Origin: an uncultured Lachnospiraceae bacterium
Lineage (GTDB): Bacteria; Bacillota; Clostridia; Lachnospirales; Lachnospiraceae
Assembly (NCBI GenBank): GCA_910579645.1
Contig: CAJTVK010000074.1
Coordinates: 1 to 22,630 of the forward strand
Direction: 5' to 3'
DNA: 22,630 nucleotides
Part shown: one piece after another, positions 7,757-15,400 of the stretch
Position numbering within the stretch: the first letter of the stretch is position 1
How the letters are laid out: each line of letters begins with the position of its first letter
Notes under the pieces: generated by a model
The model's input: the letters and a program-made list of their open reading frames with translations, nothing else
What the model was told of the DNA's origin: nothing
Databases searched by the model: none
Program-made: the position numbers and the translations under genes

Positions 7757-8275
7757 ATGATAATCTGGCTGATTGGCATTTCCGGTGCGGGTAAGACGAC
7801 CATAGGGAAGGAACTGGAAGCGCACTTTGGGAAATTGGGAAATAAATGTTATTTGTTGGACGGGGATGAGGTAAGGGACTTCTTTGACAGGGATTTGGGC
7901 TATTCGGATGCAGACAGGGAAGCGAACATTAAGAGGATTATGCTCGGGGCATATCTGCTGGACAGGAACGATATTATCGGAATCATATGCAACATAGGGC
8001 CGCTGGAGCATCTTAGGCAGCTTGCAAGGCGTAAAATAGCGGGATATAACGAAATCTACCTGAAAAAGGATATGCAGGTAAGCATGCGGAATGATGTGAA
8101 AGGCATGTACCGGGAAAATTTAGGGAAGACGGAGATTGCGGGGATAGATGCAGCTTTTGACGAGCCGCGGACACCGGACTTAGTATTGGAAGTGGACAAG
8201 ATGACCGTGGAAGAAAGCTGTCAGGCAGTCATTGACTACATTGCGGACAAATACGGAGACGAATACAAGGGGTAG
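7757..8275 (+). CDS. cysC: adenylylsulfate kinase-like protein (CysC family)
   Basis: A 172-residue P-loop kinase. APS kinase phosphorylates adenylylsulfate to PAPS, the sulfate donor. Seen are the Walker A motif GISGAGKTT (7-15), DGDEVR (35-40), DLGYSDADREANIKR, and the NDVKGMY and GIDAAFDEP segments, which match the RDVKGLY and GIDDPYE parts of CysC. AGGAGG precedes the ATG. Differences from assimilatory CysC: it starts directly at the first beta strand and lacks the usual roughly 25-residue leader; the normally conserved DGDN is DGDE; and the FISP segment is replaced by CNIGPLEHLR. The adjacent ATP sulfurylase supports PAPS production, probably for glycan sulfation, since no sulfite-forming genes are nearby. 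Related short kinases in glycan loci can act on other nucleotides, so the substrate is less sure than the family. Confidence 0.83.
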   Translation: MIIWLIGISGAGKTTIGKELEAHFGKLGNKCYLLDGDEVRDFFDRDLGYSDADREANIKRIMLGAYLLDRNDIIGIICNIGPLEHLRQLARRKIAGYNEIYLKKDMQVSMRNDVKGMYRENLGKTEIAGIDAAFDEPRTPDLVLEVDKMTVEESCQAVIDYIADKYGDEYKG

Positions 8276-8324
8276 GTTATGGCATTTGACGGAACGGACG
8301 CGGAACTGGAATAGGAGGAACGAT

Positions 8325-9386
8325 ATGGGACTAAGGGTAGATATTGATGAGGAAACGTTGCAGGATGTGATAAATATAGAAACCGGGCTGCTGTACCCAT
8401 TGGATGGGTTTATGGGAGAGGCGGATTTCCGTTCCGTGGCGGATTGTTATACAATGGCGGACGGACAGGTCTTTCCCATACCGGTTACTCTGGACGTGCC
8501 AAAGGAGGTATACCGTTCTGCCGGCAAGGGAGATACGGTGGATTTATGGAGCGGCGGGGAATGTGTGGCGCAGTTTCGGGCGGAAAGCAAATTTATAATG
8601 GCGGAGGCAGATATTGAGAAAATATTCGGCACGTTGGAAGAGGCGCATCCGGGCGTATGGAAGGAAAAGAACAGAAGCCCGTACCGGATTGGGGGGAAGA
8701 CAAAGCTTCGGAAAAGAGAGTTGCTGGAAGATGCGCTGAAGCCGGAAGACACAAAGCGGATTTTTGCGGAAAAGGGATGGAAAACCGTGGCCGGGTTTCA
8801 GACAAGAAATCCCATACATAAGGCGCATGAGCATATTCAGAGACTGGCGCTTGACATCTGTGACGGGCTGTTCATCAACCCTATTACCGGATGGAAAAAG
8901 AAGGGAGATTTTACGCAGGAGGCAGTGATGGCGGCCTATGAGAAGATGGCAGGGGAATTCTACCCGCAGGAACGGGTATACATGGCCGGCCTGAAAACCC
9001 AGATGCGTTATGCCGGCCCCAGGGAGGCAGTGTTTCATGCTGTCATCCGCCGCAATCTGGGCTGCACGCATTTTCTCATCGGGCGCGACCATGCCGGGGT
9101 AGGCGGTTATTACGGCGCGTATGACGCCCATGCACTGGCGGAAAAACTGACCGGGGAGCATGAACTTGGGATAAAGCTGCTGCTGACCAGAGAACCGTAT
9201 TACTGCAACAAATGCAAACAGATTGTTACGGACCGTACTTGCAGGCATTATGAGACAGAGCGTGTGGAAATCAGCGGGACAATTATACGCGAATATCTGA
9301 AAGCGGGTCATATTCCCAATGAGATTATGATGCGCCGGGAAATTTTTTCAGCCGTCTTGAAATGCAGCAACATATTTATTGAGTAA
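8325..9386 (+). CDS. sat: sulfate adenylyltransferase (ATP sulfurylase)
   Basis: A 353-residue ATP sulfurylase, making adenylylsulfate and pyrophosphate from ATP and sulfate. The nucleotide-binding QTRNPIHKAHEH motif is at 159-170 and GRDHAGVG at 253-260. A possible zinc knuckle (C294, C297, C306, H308) occurs where thermophilic and Gram-positive enzymes carry one. The ATG at 8325 has AGGAGG seven bases upstream; the longer open frame from 8232 overlaps cysC and is not used. With this start the N-terminal PUA-like domain is shortened by roughly 30 residues relative to typical enzymes of about 380-390. It pairs with the upstream kinase for PAPS synthesis. There is no reductase, permease or cysteine synthase around it, so a role in decorating glycan is more likely than assimilation. 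No sulfotransferase is visible. Confidence 0.9.
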   Translation: MGLRVDIDEETLQDVINIETGLLYPLDGFMGEADFRSVADCYTMADGQVFPIPVTLDVPKEVYRSAGKGDTVDLWSGGECVAQFRAESKFIMAEADIEKIFGTLEEAHPGVWKEKNRSPYRIGGKTKLRKRELLEDALKPEDTKRIFAEKGWKTVAGFQTRNPIHKAHEHIQRLALDICDGLFINPITGWKKKGDFTQEAVMAAYEKMAGEFYPQERVYMAGLKTQMRYAGPREAVFHAVIRRNLGCTHFLIGRDHAGVGGYYGAYDAHALAEKLTGEHELGIKLLLTREPYYCNKCKQIVTDRTCRHYETERVEISGTIIREYLKAGHIPNEIMMRREIFSAVLKCSNIFIE

Positions 9387-9393
9387 AGAGAGT

Positions 9394-9642
9394 ATGAATT
9401 CAAAAGAAGCATTGGAAACTTTGAAAAAACTGATTGGGGAAGAAAAATATGGCTGTGTGGTAAGCGAATTGGCAGGAACCACCGTATACTTCCCGGAAAA
9501 TCATGAATGGCAGGACAAATCTGCCAGAAACACGCTGCTAAAGCAAGACTTTTACAGCGGGCAGTATGAAATCTCGGATTTGGCAAGGAAATACGGCCTG
9601 AGCATTTCCAGGGTATATAAGATTATCCAGAACAGAAAATGA
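9394..9642 (+). CDS. small helix-turn-helix protein (Mor-like)
   Basis: An 82-residue protein from the ATG at 9394; a TTG start at 9379, overlapping the sat stop, would add five residues. Residues about 58-78 (YEISDLARKYGLSISRVYKII) read as a helix-turn-helix, with the LA.KYGLS..VY.II pattern common to small Mor-type DNA-binding proteins of Clostridia. The N-terminal half (residues 1-50) is unrecognised. It follows sat by seven bases with only a weak purine-rich binding site, so it probably belongs to the glycan transcript. It may regulate this locus or the palindrome just downstream. The function is not known. Confidence 0.7.
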   Translation: MNSKEALETLKKLIGEEKYGCVVSELAGTTVYFPENHEWQDKSARNTLLKQDFYSGQYEISDLARKYGLSISRVYKIIQNRK

Positions 9643-9654
9643 CAGATATCTGTC
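9641..9654. promoter_or_regulatory. perfect 14-base palindrome
   Basis: GACAGATATCTGTC is a perfect palindrome overlapping the stop of the helix-turn-helix gene. No T run follows, so it does not look like an intrinsic terminator. It could be an operator for a dimeric regulator. Confidence 0.4.
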
Positions 9655-9714
9655 TGGCAGGTGGCAGGCGATAACGAATTGTTTCCAAGTATTGAAAAAA
9701 CAGCCAAAAAATGC

Positions 9715-9743
9715 TTGCATTTTCCTTTATGCAATGCTATAGT
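9715..9743 (+). promoter_or_regulatory. sigma-A promoter of the rimP-nusA-infB operon
   Basis: TTGCAT (9715-9720), a 17-base spacer and TATAGT (9738-9743) make a good vegetative promoter with transcription expected to start near 9750. The -35 box is one arm of a short inverted repeat, TTGCAT-N8-ATGCAA (9715-9734). It lies about 110 bases before rimP. Confidence 0.65.
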
Positions 9744-9771
9744 AAAAAAAGATAATATGTAACTGTTAATG

Positions 9772-9799
9772 AGAGTGGACTTGCGAGTCCACTCTTTTT
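9772..9799 (+). terminator. leader terminator / attenuator ahead of rimP
   Basis: AGAGTGGACT (9772-9781), the loop TGCG and AGTCCACTCT (9786-9795) form a perfect 10-bp stem followed by TTTTT. It lies about 20 bases downstream of the predicted transcription start and 55 bases before rimP. It would therefore end most transcripts in the leader unless read through. In Bacillus subtilis NusA autoregulates its operon by attenuation at a leader terminator, and this position matches that design. Confidence 0.8.
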
Positions 9800-9854
9800 G
9801 TGAGTAGCGGATGGCAGTTACCGGAAGATATAAGGGAAAAGGAGAGGTGAGTAA

Positions 9855-10331
9855 ATGTCCAGAAGGGAAACATATGAAGCTATGACGGAACAGCTGCTTT
9901 TGCCTATTGCGGAAAATGCAGGCGTAGAGATTTACGACGTGGAGTATGTGAAGGAAGGCAGCGATTTCTATTTAAGGGCATATATTGATAAGCCGGGCGG
10001 CGTGGATATCAATGACTGTGAAAAGGTCAGCCGCGCTTTGTCGGATGCGCTGGACGAGAAAGATTTTATTCCGGATTCATATATATTGGAGGTGAGCAGC
10101 CCGGGACTCGGGCGTGCGCTGAAGAAGGATAAACATTTGGCGAGAAGCATAGGGGAGACTGTGGAGTTAAAGACTTATAAGCCGATAGAGAAGTGTAAGG
10201 AATTCGAAGGTGTTTTGAAAAGCTTTGACACGGAATCCATTATGATTGAAACGGAAGAGGAAAACGGGAAAAAGGAACTGACTTTTGCGAGGGCAGATAT
10301 TGCATTGGTCAGGCTGGCACTTGATTTTTAG
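9855..10331 (+). CDS. rimP: ribosome maturation factor RimP
   Basis: A 158-residue cytoplasmic factor for maturation of the 30S subunit, which in other bacteria helps assemble the S12 region of 16S rRNA. The N-terminal domain shows the family pattern YDVEYVKEGSDFYLRAYIDKP, GGVDINDCEKVSRALSDALD, and ILEVSSPGLGRALKK; the C-terminal domain is Sm-like (about 90-158). The ATG at 9855 has GGAGAGGTG upstream. It is the first gene of the nusA-infB operon, its standard place, 41 bases ahead of nusA. Confidence 0.95.
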   Translation: MSRRETYEAMTEQLLLPIAENAGVEIYDVEYVKEGSDFYLRAYIDKPGGVDINDCEKVSRALSDALDEKDFIPDSYILEVSSPGLGRALKKDKHLARSIGETVELKTYKPIEKCKEFEGVLKSFDTESIMIETEEENGKKELTFARADIALVRLALDF

Positions 10332-10372
10332 GATAAATGTAGGCGGCAGAACGCGGAAAGGAAAAAGGGAAA

Positions 10373-11911
10373 ATGAATAAAGAGTTAATGGAGGCATTGG
10401 ATATTCTGGAGAAAGAAAAGGAAATCAGCAAGGAAACTTTGTTTGAAGCGATTGAGAATTCTTTGATAACGGCCTGCAAGAACCATTTCGGCAAGGCGGA
10501 TAATATAAAAGTGGAAATTGACAGGGAGACCTGTGATTTCCTTTGCTATGCGGAAAAGGAAGTGGTGCAGGAAGTGGAGGACGACTGCATGCAGATTTCC
10601 TTGGAGGATGCCCAGAAAATTTCCAGAAGGGCACAGTTTGGAGATATTGTCCATGTAGAAATTAAGTCTAAGGAATTCGGCCGGATTGCCACCCAGAATG
10701 CGAAAAATGTCATTCTGCAGAAAATAAGGGAAGAGGAACGGAGCGTTATTTATAACCAGTATTATGAAAAGGAAAAAGATGTGGTGACCGGTATCGTGCA
10801 GCGGTATGTGGGCAGGAATATCAGCATTAACTTGGGAAAAGCCGACGGCATCATGAATGAGAGCGAGCAGGTAAAGGGCGAGATTTTTAAGCCCACGGAG
10901 CGAATTAAGGTATATATCCTGGAGGTGAAGAATACTCCTAAAGGACCGAGAATTTTAGTGAGCCGTACCCATCCGGAACTGGTGAAGCGGTTGTTTGAGG
11001 CGGAGGTTACGGAAATCATGGACGGCACCGTGGAAATCAAAAGCATTGCCAGAGAGGCGGGGAGCAGGACGAAAATGGCAGTCTGGTCCAATAACCCCAA
11101 TGTAGATGCTGTAGGCGCCTGTGTGGGCATTAACGGCGCGCGTGTGAATGCGATTGTGGAAGAACTGCGGGGAGAGAAGATTGACATTATCAATTGGGAT
11201 GAGAATCCGGGAAATTTAATTCAGAACGCACTGTCCCCGGCAAAGATTGTGGCGGTATTTGCGGATCCGGATGAGAAGACGGCAAAGGTTGTGGTGCCGG
11301 ATTACCAGCTGTCTCTTGCCATCGGCAAGGAGGGGCAGAATGCGCGGCTGGCAGCCAGGCTGACCGGATATAAGATTGACATTAAGAGCGAGACTCAGGC
11401 GAAGGATGCGCCGGGATTCCGTTATGAAGACTATCTGGACGAATATGATGAATATGACGGGGAGTACGAAGAGGATGCATACGGGACGGACGGAATCTCC
11501 GAAGAAGAGGACGGGATGACGGAACCGGGACGGACGGCATCGGAAGAAACGGAGTATAAAGAGCAGGAGCCGGGCGAGGCAGGAGCCGAAGGGGAAGAGC
11601 CGGGCGAGACGGAAGCCGAAGGAACGGAGCCGGGTGAGGCAGGAGCCGAAGGGGAAGAGCCGGGCGAAGAGGGATTCGGGGATGCAGAGCCGGCCGGGAC
11701 GGAATATGAGGAAGCAGGATTGAGCCAAGAGGAATCCGGTGCGGAAGCATCGGGGGAAACGGAGTCTTGGGAAGAGGAGTCTGACGGGCCGGAAACGGAG
11801 GATGCAGGGCGAAGGGAAACAGAGGAAGCAGGATCGGAAGAGACGGAACGGAAAGAGGCAGAACCGTGGGAAGGCAATGATCCGGAAAACGGGGAACCGG
11901 CAGAGGAATAA
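10373..11911 (+). CDS. nusA: transcription termination/antitermination factor NusA, with acidic tail
   Basis: A 512-residue RNA-polymerase-binding factor that promotes pausing and hairpin termination. Domains in order: N-terminal polymerase-binding domain (about 1-130), S1 (about 135-200), KH1 (about 205-275, GACVGINGARVNAIVEEL) and KH2 (about 280-345, LAIGKEGQNARLAARL). Gram-positive NusA usually ends here (about 370 residues in B. subtilis). This one continues about 160 residues as a Glu/Gly/Pro/Ala-rich acidic tail, with an in-frame 30-bp repeat. The ATG has a purine-rich GGAAAAAGGG upstream. The gene is followed after three bases by ylxR. The tail is probably disordered; it is not homologous, as far as I can see, to the acidic repeats of E. 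coli NusA. Autoregulation through the leader terminator is likely. Confidence 0.97.
   Translation: MNKELMEALDILEKEKEISKETLFEAIENSLITACKNHFGKADNIKVEIDRETCDFLCYAEKEVVQEVEDDCMQISLEDAQKISRRAQFGDIVHVEIKSKEFGRIATQNAKNVILQKIREEERSVIYNQYYEKEKDVVTGIVQRYVGRNISINLGKADGIMNESEQVKGEIFKPTERIKVYILEVKNTPKGPRILVSRTHPELVKRLFEAEVTEIMDGTVEIKSIAREAGSRTKMAVWSNNPNVDAVGACVGINGARVNAIVEELRGEKIDIINWDENPGNLIQNALSPAKIVAVFADPDEKTAKVVVPDYQLSLAIGKEGQNARLAARLTGYKIDIKSETQAKDAPGFRYEDYLDEYDEYDGEYEEDAYGTDGISEEEDGMTEPGRTASEETEYKEQEPGEAGAEGEEPGETEAEGTEPGEAGAEGEEPGEEGFGDAEPAGTEYEEAGLSQEESGAEASGETESWEEESDGPETEDAGRRETEEAGSEETERKEAEPWEGNDPENGEPAEE
11567..11671 (+). repeat. 30-bp tandem repeat in the NusA tail
   Basis: About 3.5 copies of a 30-bp unit encode EPGEAGAEGE-type decapeptides: 11567-11596, 11597-11626, 11627-11656 and a partial copy from 11657. 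The units differ by a few bases. All are in frame with nusA. Confidence 0.85.
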
Positions 11912-11914
11912 AGC

Positions 11915-12181
11915 ATGGCAAAGAAAATTCCTATGAGACAATGTGTAGGCTGCGGCGAAATGAAGGGCAAGAAGGAAATGATAAGAGTCCTGAAAACGGC
12001 GGAGGGAGACGTTACTCTGGATTTAACAGGCAGGAAGAACGGAAGAGGGGCGTATCTGTGCCATTCGGCAGAATGCATGAAAAAGGCGAGGAAAAACAAG
12101 GGCTTGGAGCGTTCCCTTAAGATGAGCATCCCGGAGGAGGTATACGGGAAGCTGGAAAAGGAGTTTGAGGCATATGAATAA
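11915..12181 (+). CDS. ylxR: YlxR/RnpM family RNA-binding protein
   Basis: An 88-residue small basic protein with the family hallmarks RQCVGCGEMKGKKEMIRV at the N-terminus, GRKNGRGAYLCHSAECMKKA in the middle and a C-terminal helix. In B. subtilis the protein (renamed RnpM) binds RNase P RNA and modulates its activity. It starts three bases after the nusA stop, with a GAGG in the end of nusA serving as binding site, and its end overlaps the start of ylxQ. It is nearly always found in this operon. Confidence 0.93.
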   Translation: MAKKIPMRQCVGCGEMKGKKEMIRVLKTAEGDVTLDLTGRKNGRGAYLCHSAECMKKARKNKGLERSLKMSIPEEVYGKLEKEFEAYE

Positions 12182-12479
12182 AATCTATTCCCTGCTTGGC
12201 CTTGCAGTCAGGTCCCAAAATGCAGTGAGCGGAGAATATGCGGTGGAAAAAGCCGTAAAATCGGGAAAAGCATTATTGGTAGTGGTAAGCGGAGACGCAT
12301 CGGCCAATACCGTGAAACAATTCAGCAATATGTGCAACTATTATGAAGTGCCTATGTTCCGGTACGGAACGAAAGAAGAACTGGGGCATGCCATGGGAAA
12401 GGAAGTGCGTGCTTCCTTGGCGATTACGGAGGAGGGGTTTGCAAAATCCATAAGAAAATATTTGGAAGCATTGGAATAA
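12174..12479 (+). CDS. ylxQ: L7Ae-family RNA-binding protein YlxQ
   Basis: A 101-residue L7Ae/L30e/S12e-type protein; relatives bind kink-turn RNA. Seen are LLGLAVRSQNAVSGEYAVEKAVKSGKA and LLVVVSGDASANTVKQF, then VPMFRYGTKEELGHAMGK, the usual family layout. The ATG at 12174 overlaps the ylxR stop by eight bases and has AAGGAG ten bases upstream. An upstream in-frame TTG at 12165 lies too close to that site to be used. Conserved position between ylxR and infB. Confidence 0.9.
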   Translation: MNKIYSLLGLAVRSQNAVSGEYAVEKAVKSGKALLVVVSGDASANTVKQFSNMCNYYEVPMFRYGTKEELGHAMGKEVRASLAITEEGFAKSIRKYLEALE

Positions 12480-12498
12480 GAAGACGGAGGTAGTGAGC

Positions 12499-15400
12499 AT
12501 GGCGAAAATGAGAGTACATGAACTGGCAAAGGAATTGGACAGACAAAATAAAGAAATATTGGCTTTTTTACAGGAAAAAGGCATAGAAGTAAAATCGGTG
12601 AGCAGTTCGGTCGAGGAGGATGCGATAGCCCTTGTGAAAAAGCATTTTACAAAAAATGAGAAAGTGAAAGAGGAGAAACCTATGGCCAAATCGGGAGAGA
12701 CGGGTGCGGAGCAGCCAAAGAAAAAGAAGAAAATCATTATTGTGGGCAATCCCCAGAACAGCAAGATGCAGGGACAGCGTCCCCAGCAGGGGGGCGGGAA
12801 AAAAACGCAGACACAGGGAAATCATAATGCAAAGCAGGGAACACGCCAAGAGAAGCCAGTACCGCACCGTCCAATTAAGCCTTTGACTCCTCCTTCGCCT
12901 ACGCCTCCCGTTACGATGATTCCGCCTTCCAACAATACACCCAAGAGAACCCCTAAGGCGGAGCCTAGGAAAACGGAGCCGGCAGCGGTAACGCAGGTCA
13001 TAAAAACAGATAGCCAGGAAACAGGGGCAAACAGAGTGCAGCAGGAAACGCTCAAGGCATCGGCCAATGCCGCGCAGGGGAATTTGGCGCAGGAGGCTAA
13101 GCAAGGAACGGCACAGGGCAGCAGGCAGGAAAACGCCGCCAGACCGGACAGCCGTGAAAGCGGCAGGCAGGACAGCCGCCAGGAAAGCGCAAGGCCGGAC
13201 GGCCGTGAAAGCGGCAGGCCGGACAGCCGCCAGGAAGGCGCAAGGCCGGACGGCCGTGAAAGCGGCAGGCAGGACAGCCGTCAGGAAGGCGCAAGGCAGG
13301 ACGGCCGTGAAAGCGGCAGGCAGGACAGCCGTCAGGAAGGCACCAGACCGGACGGCCGGAAGGAAAGCGCAAGGCAGGACGGCGCAAGGCGGGAGAACCG
13401 GCAGGACAATTTCCGGCGGGAGAACCGACAGGACCGGCCTAGGCAGGACAGGGCGGACCGGCCGAGAAACAATGATCAGTCAAGGAGAACGGACAATAGG
13501 AAGGATAACCGGAATGAAAATCGGGGAGACGGCAGAAGGACGGATGGGCAAAATCGCAGACCTTTTGAAAATAATCAAGGGGATAGGCGCAATTCTGGCG
13601 GCGGTCAAGGCGGTAACCGCCCTTACGCAAATAATGACCGCCCTAACAGAGGCAATGGAGGGCAGGACAATAAATTCCGAAAGTCTCCGTCCTCTAAAGG
13701 ATTCGTGCCGGAGAGCCCGGTTAAGGATCAGGAAAAGCACAGGGATGAGGAAAAGCGCAGAATTGGCCAGGAAAGGGATAAACGTTCCAAGAAGGATCTT
13801 ATTTACGAAGAGGACGACGTAAAAGTTTCCGGCAAAAATAAAGCAGGAAGGTTCATCAAGCCGGAGAAGAAAGCGGAGGAAGTGCAGGAAGAGCAGATTA
13901 AGGTGATAGTGATTCCCGAATCGCTGACCATAAAGGAACTGGCGGATAAGATGAAGATGCAGCCGTCCGTGATTATCAAGAAACTGTTCCTGCAGGGACA
14001 GATTGTAACGGTAAATTCCGAGCTTTCTTATGAAGAGGCGGAAAATGTGGCGATTGAATATGACATTATCTGCGAGAAGGAGGTCAAGGTAGACGTCATT
14101 GAGGAACTTCTCAAAGAGGATGAGGAGGACGCAGAGAATATGACAAAGAGGCCTCCGGTCATCTGTGTCATGGGTCATGTTGACCACGGGAAGACTTCGC
14201 TTCTGGATGCCATCCGGAAAACCAACGTGACCGACAAGGAAGCCGGCGGCATTACGCAGCACATCGGCGCATATACGGTCAGGGTAGGTGCCGAGAAGAT
14301 TACCTTCCTGGATACGCCGGGACATGAGGCCTTCACGGCCATGCGTATGCGCGGCGCCAATGCGACGGATATTGCGATTCTGGTAGTGGCGGCGGACGAC
14401 GGTGTCATGCCGCAGACGGTGGAGGCAATTAACCATGCCAAAGCGGCAGGGATAGAAATCATTGTCGCCGTAAATAAAATTGATAAGCCTAACGCTAATA
14501 TAGACCGGGTAAAGCAGGAAATGACGGAATATGAACTGATTCCTGTAGACTGGGGCGGAAGCACGGAATTTGTGCCGGTTTCCGCAAAATCGGGAGAAGG
14601 GATTGACACGCTGCTGGAGACTATACTCCTCACGGCGGAGATTCTGGAACTTAAGGCAAATACAAAGAGACAGGCAAGAGGCCTTGTCATAGAGGCGGAA
14701 CTGGATAAGGGAAGAGGCCCGGTGGCCACAGTCCTCGTTCAGAAAGGCACGCTGCATGTAGGTGATTTCATTTCCGCAGGGGCGAGCCACGGGAAAGTAA
14801 GAGCCATGATTGACGATAAGGGAAGGAAAGTGAAAGAAGCCCTTCCGTCCACGCCGGTGGAAATTCTGGGGCTGTCCGACGTACCCAGCGCAGGCGAAGT
14901 ATTCCTTGCCCATGAAAATGACAAGACGGCAAAATCTTACGCGGAAACATACTTGGCACAGAATAAAGAAAGAATGTTGGAAGATACTAAAGCCAAGATG
15001 TCTTTGGACGATCTCTTCACGCAGATACAGGCAGGCAACCTGAAGGAACTGAACCTGATTATCAAGGCCGACGTGCAGGGAAGCGTGGAAGCCGTGAAGC
15101 AGAGCCTGCTGAAGCTGTCCAATGAGGAAGTGGTGGTGAAATGCATCCACGGCGGCGTAGGCGCCATCACCGAGTCGGATGTGTCCCTTGCCTCCGCATC
15201 TTCCGCCATCATTATCGGCTTCAACGTAAGGCCCGATGCCATGGCAAAGGCAGTTGCGGAGAGGGAAGGCGTGGACATCAGGCTTTATAAGGTCATCTAT
15301 CAGGCCATCGAAGATGTGGAATCCGCCATGAAGGGCATGCTGGATCCTGTCTTTGAGGAAAAGGTCATCGGCCATGCGGAGGTACGCCAGCTGTTCAAGG

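Noticed and set aside
8232..8324. N-terminal extension of ATP sulfurylase into cysC
   Set aside because: It overlaps cysC, encodes a low-complexity Thr/Arg/Asn-rich stretch and has no binding site; 8325 follows AGGAGG.
13138..13368. Regular repeats that could suggest a CRISPR array
   Set aside because: The units are contiguous with no unique spacers and lie in frame inside infB; there are no cas genes.
13067..13822. 251-codon plus-strand frame over the infB repeat region
   Set aside because: The repeated 51-bp unit keeps every frame open; the in-frame IF2 reading explains it.
13480..15375. Long open frame of 631 codons on the minus strand within infB
   Set aside because: It mirrors the IF2 coding strand, has no family motifs, and IF2 with its G motifs is certain; it is a codon-bias shadow.
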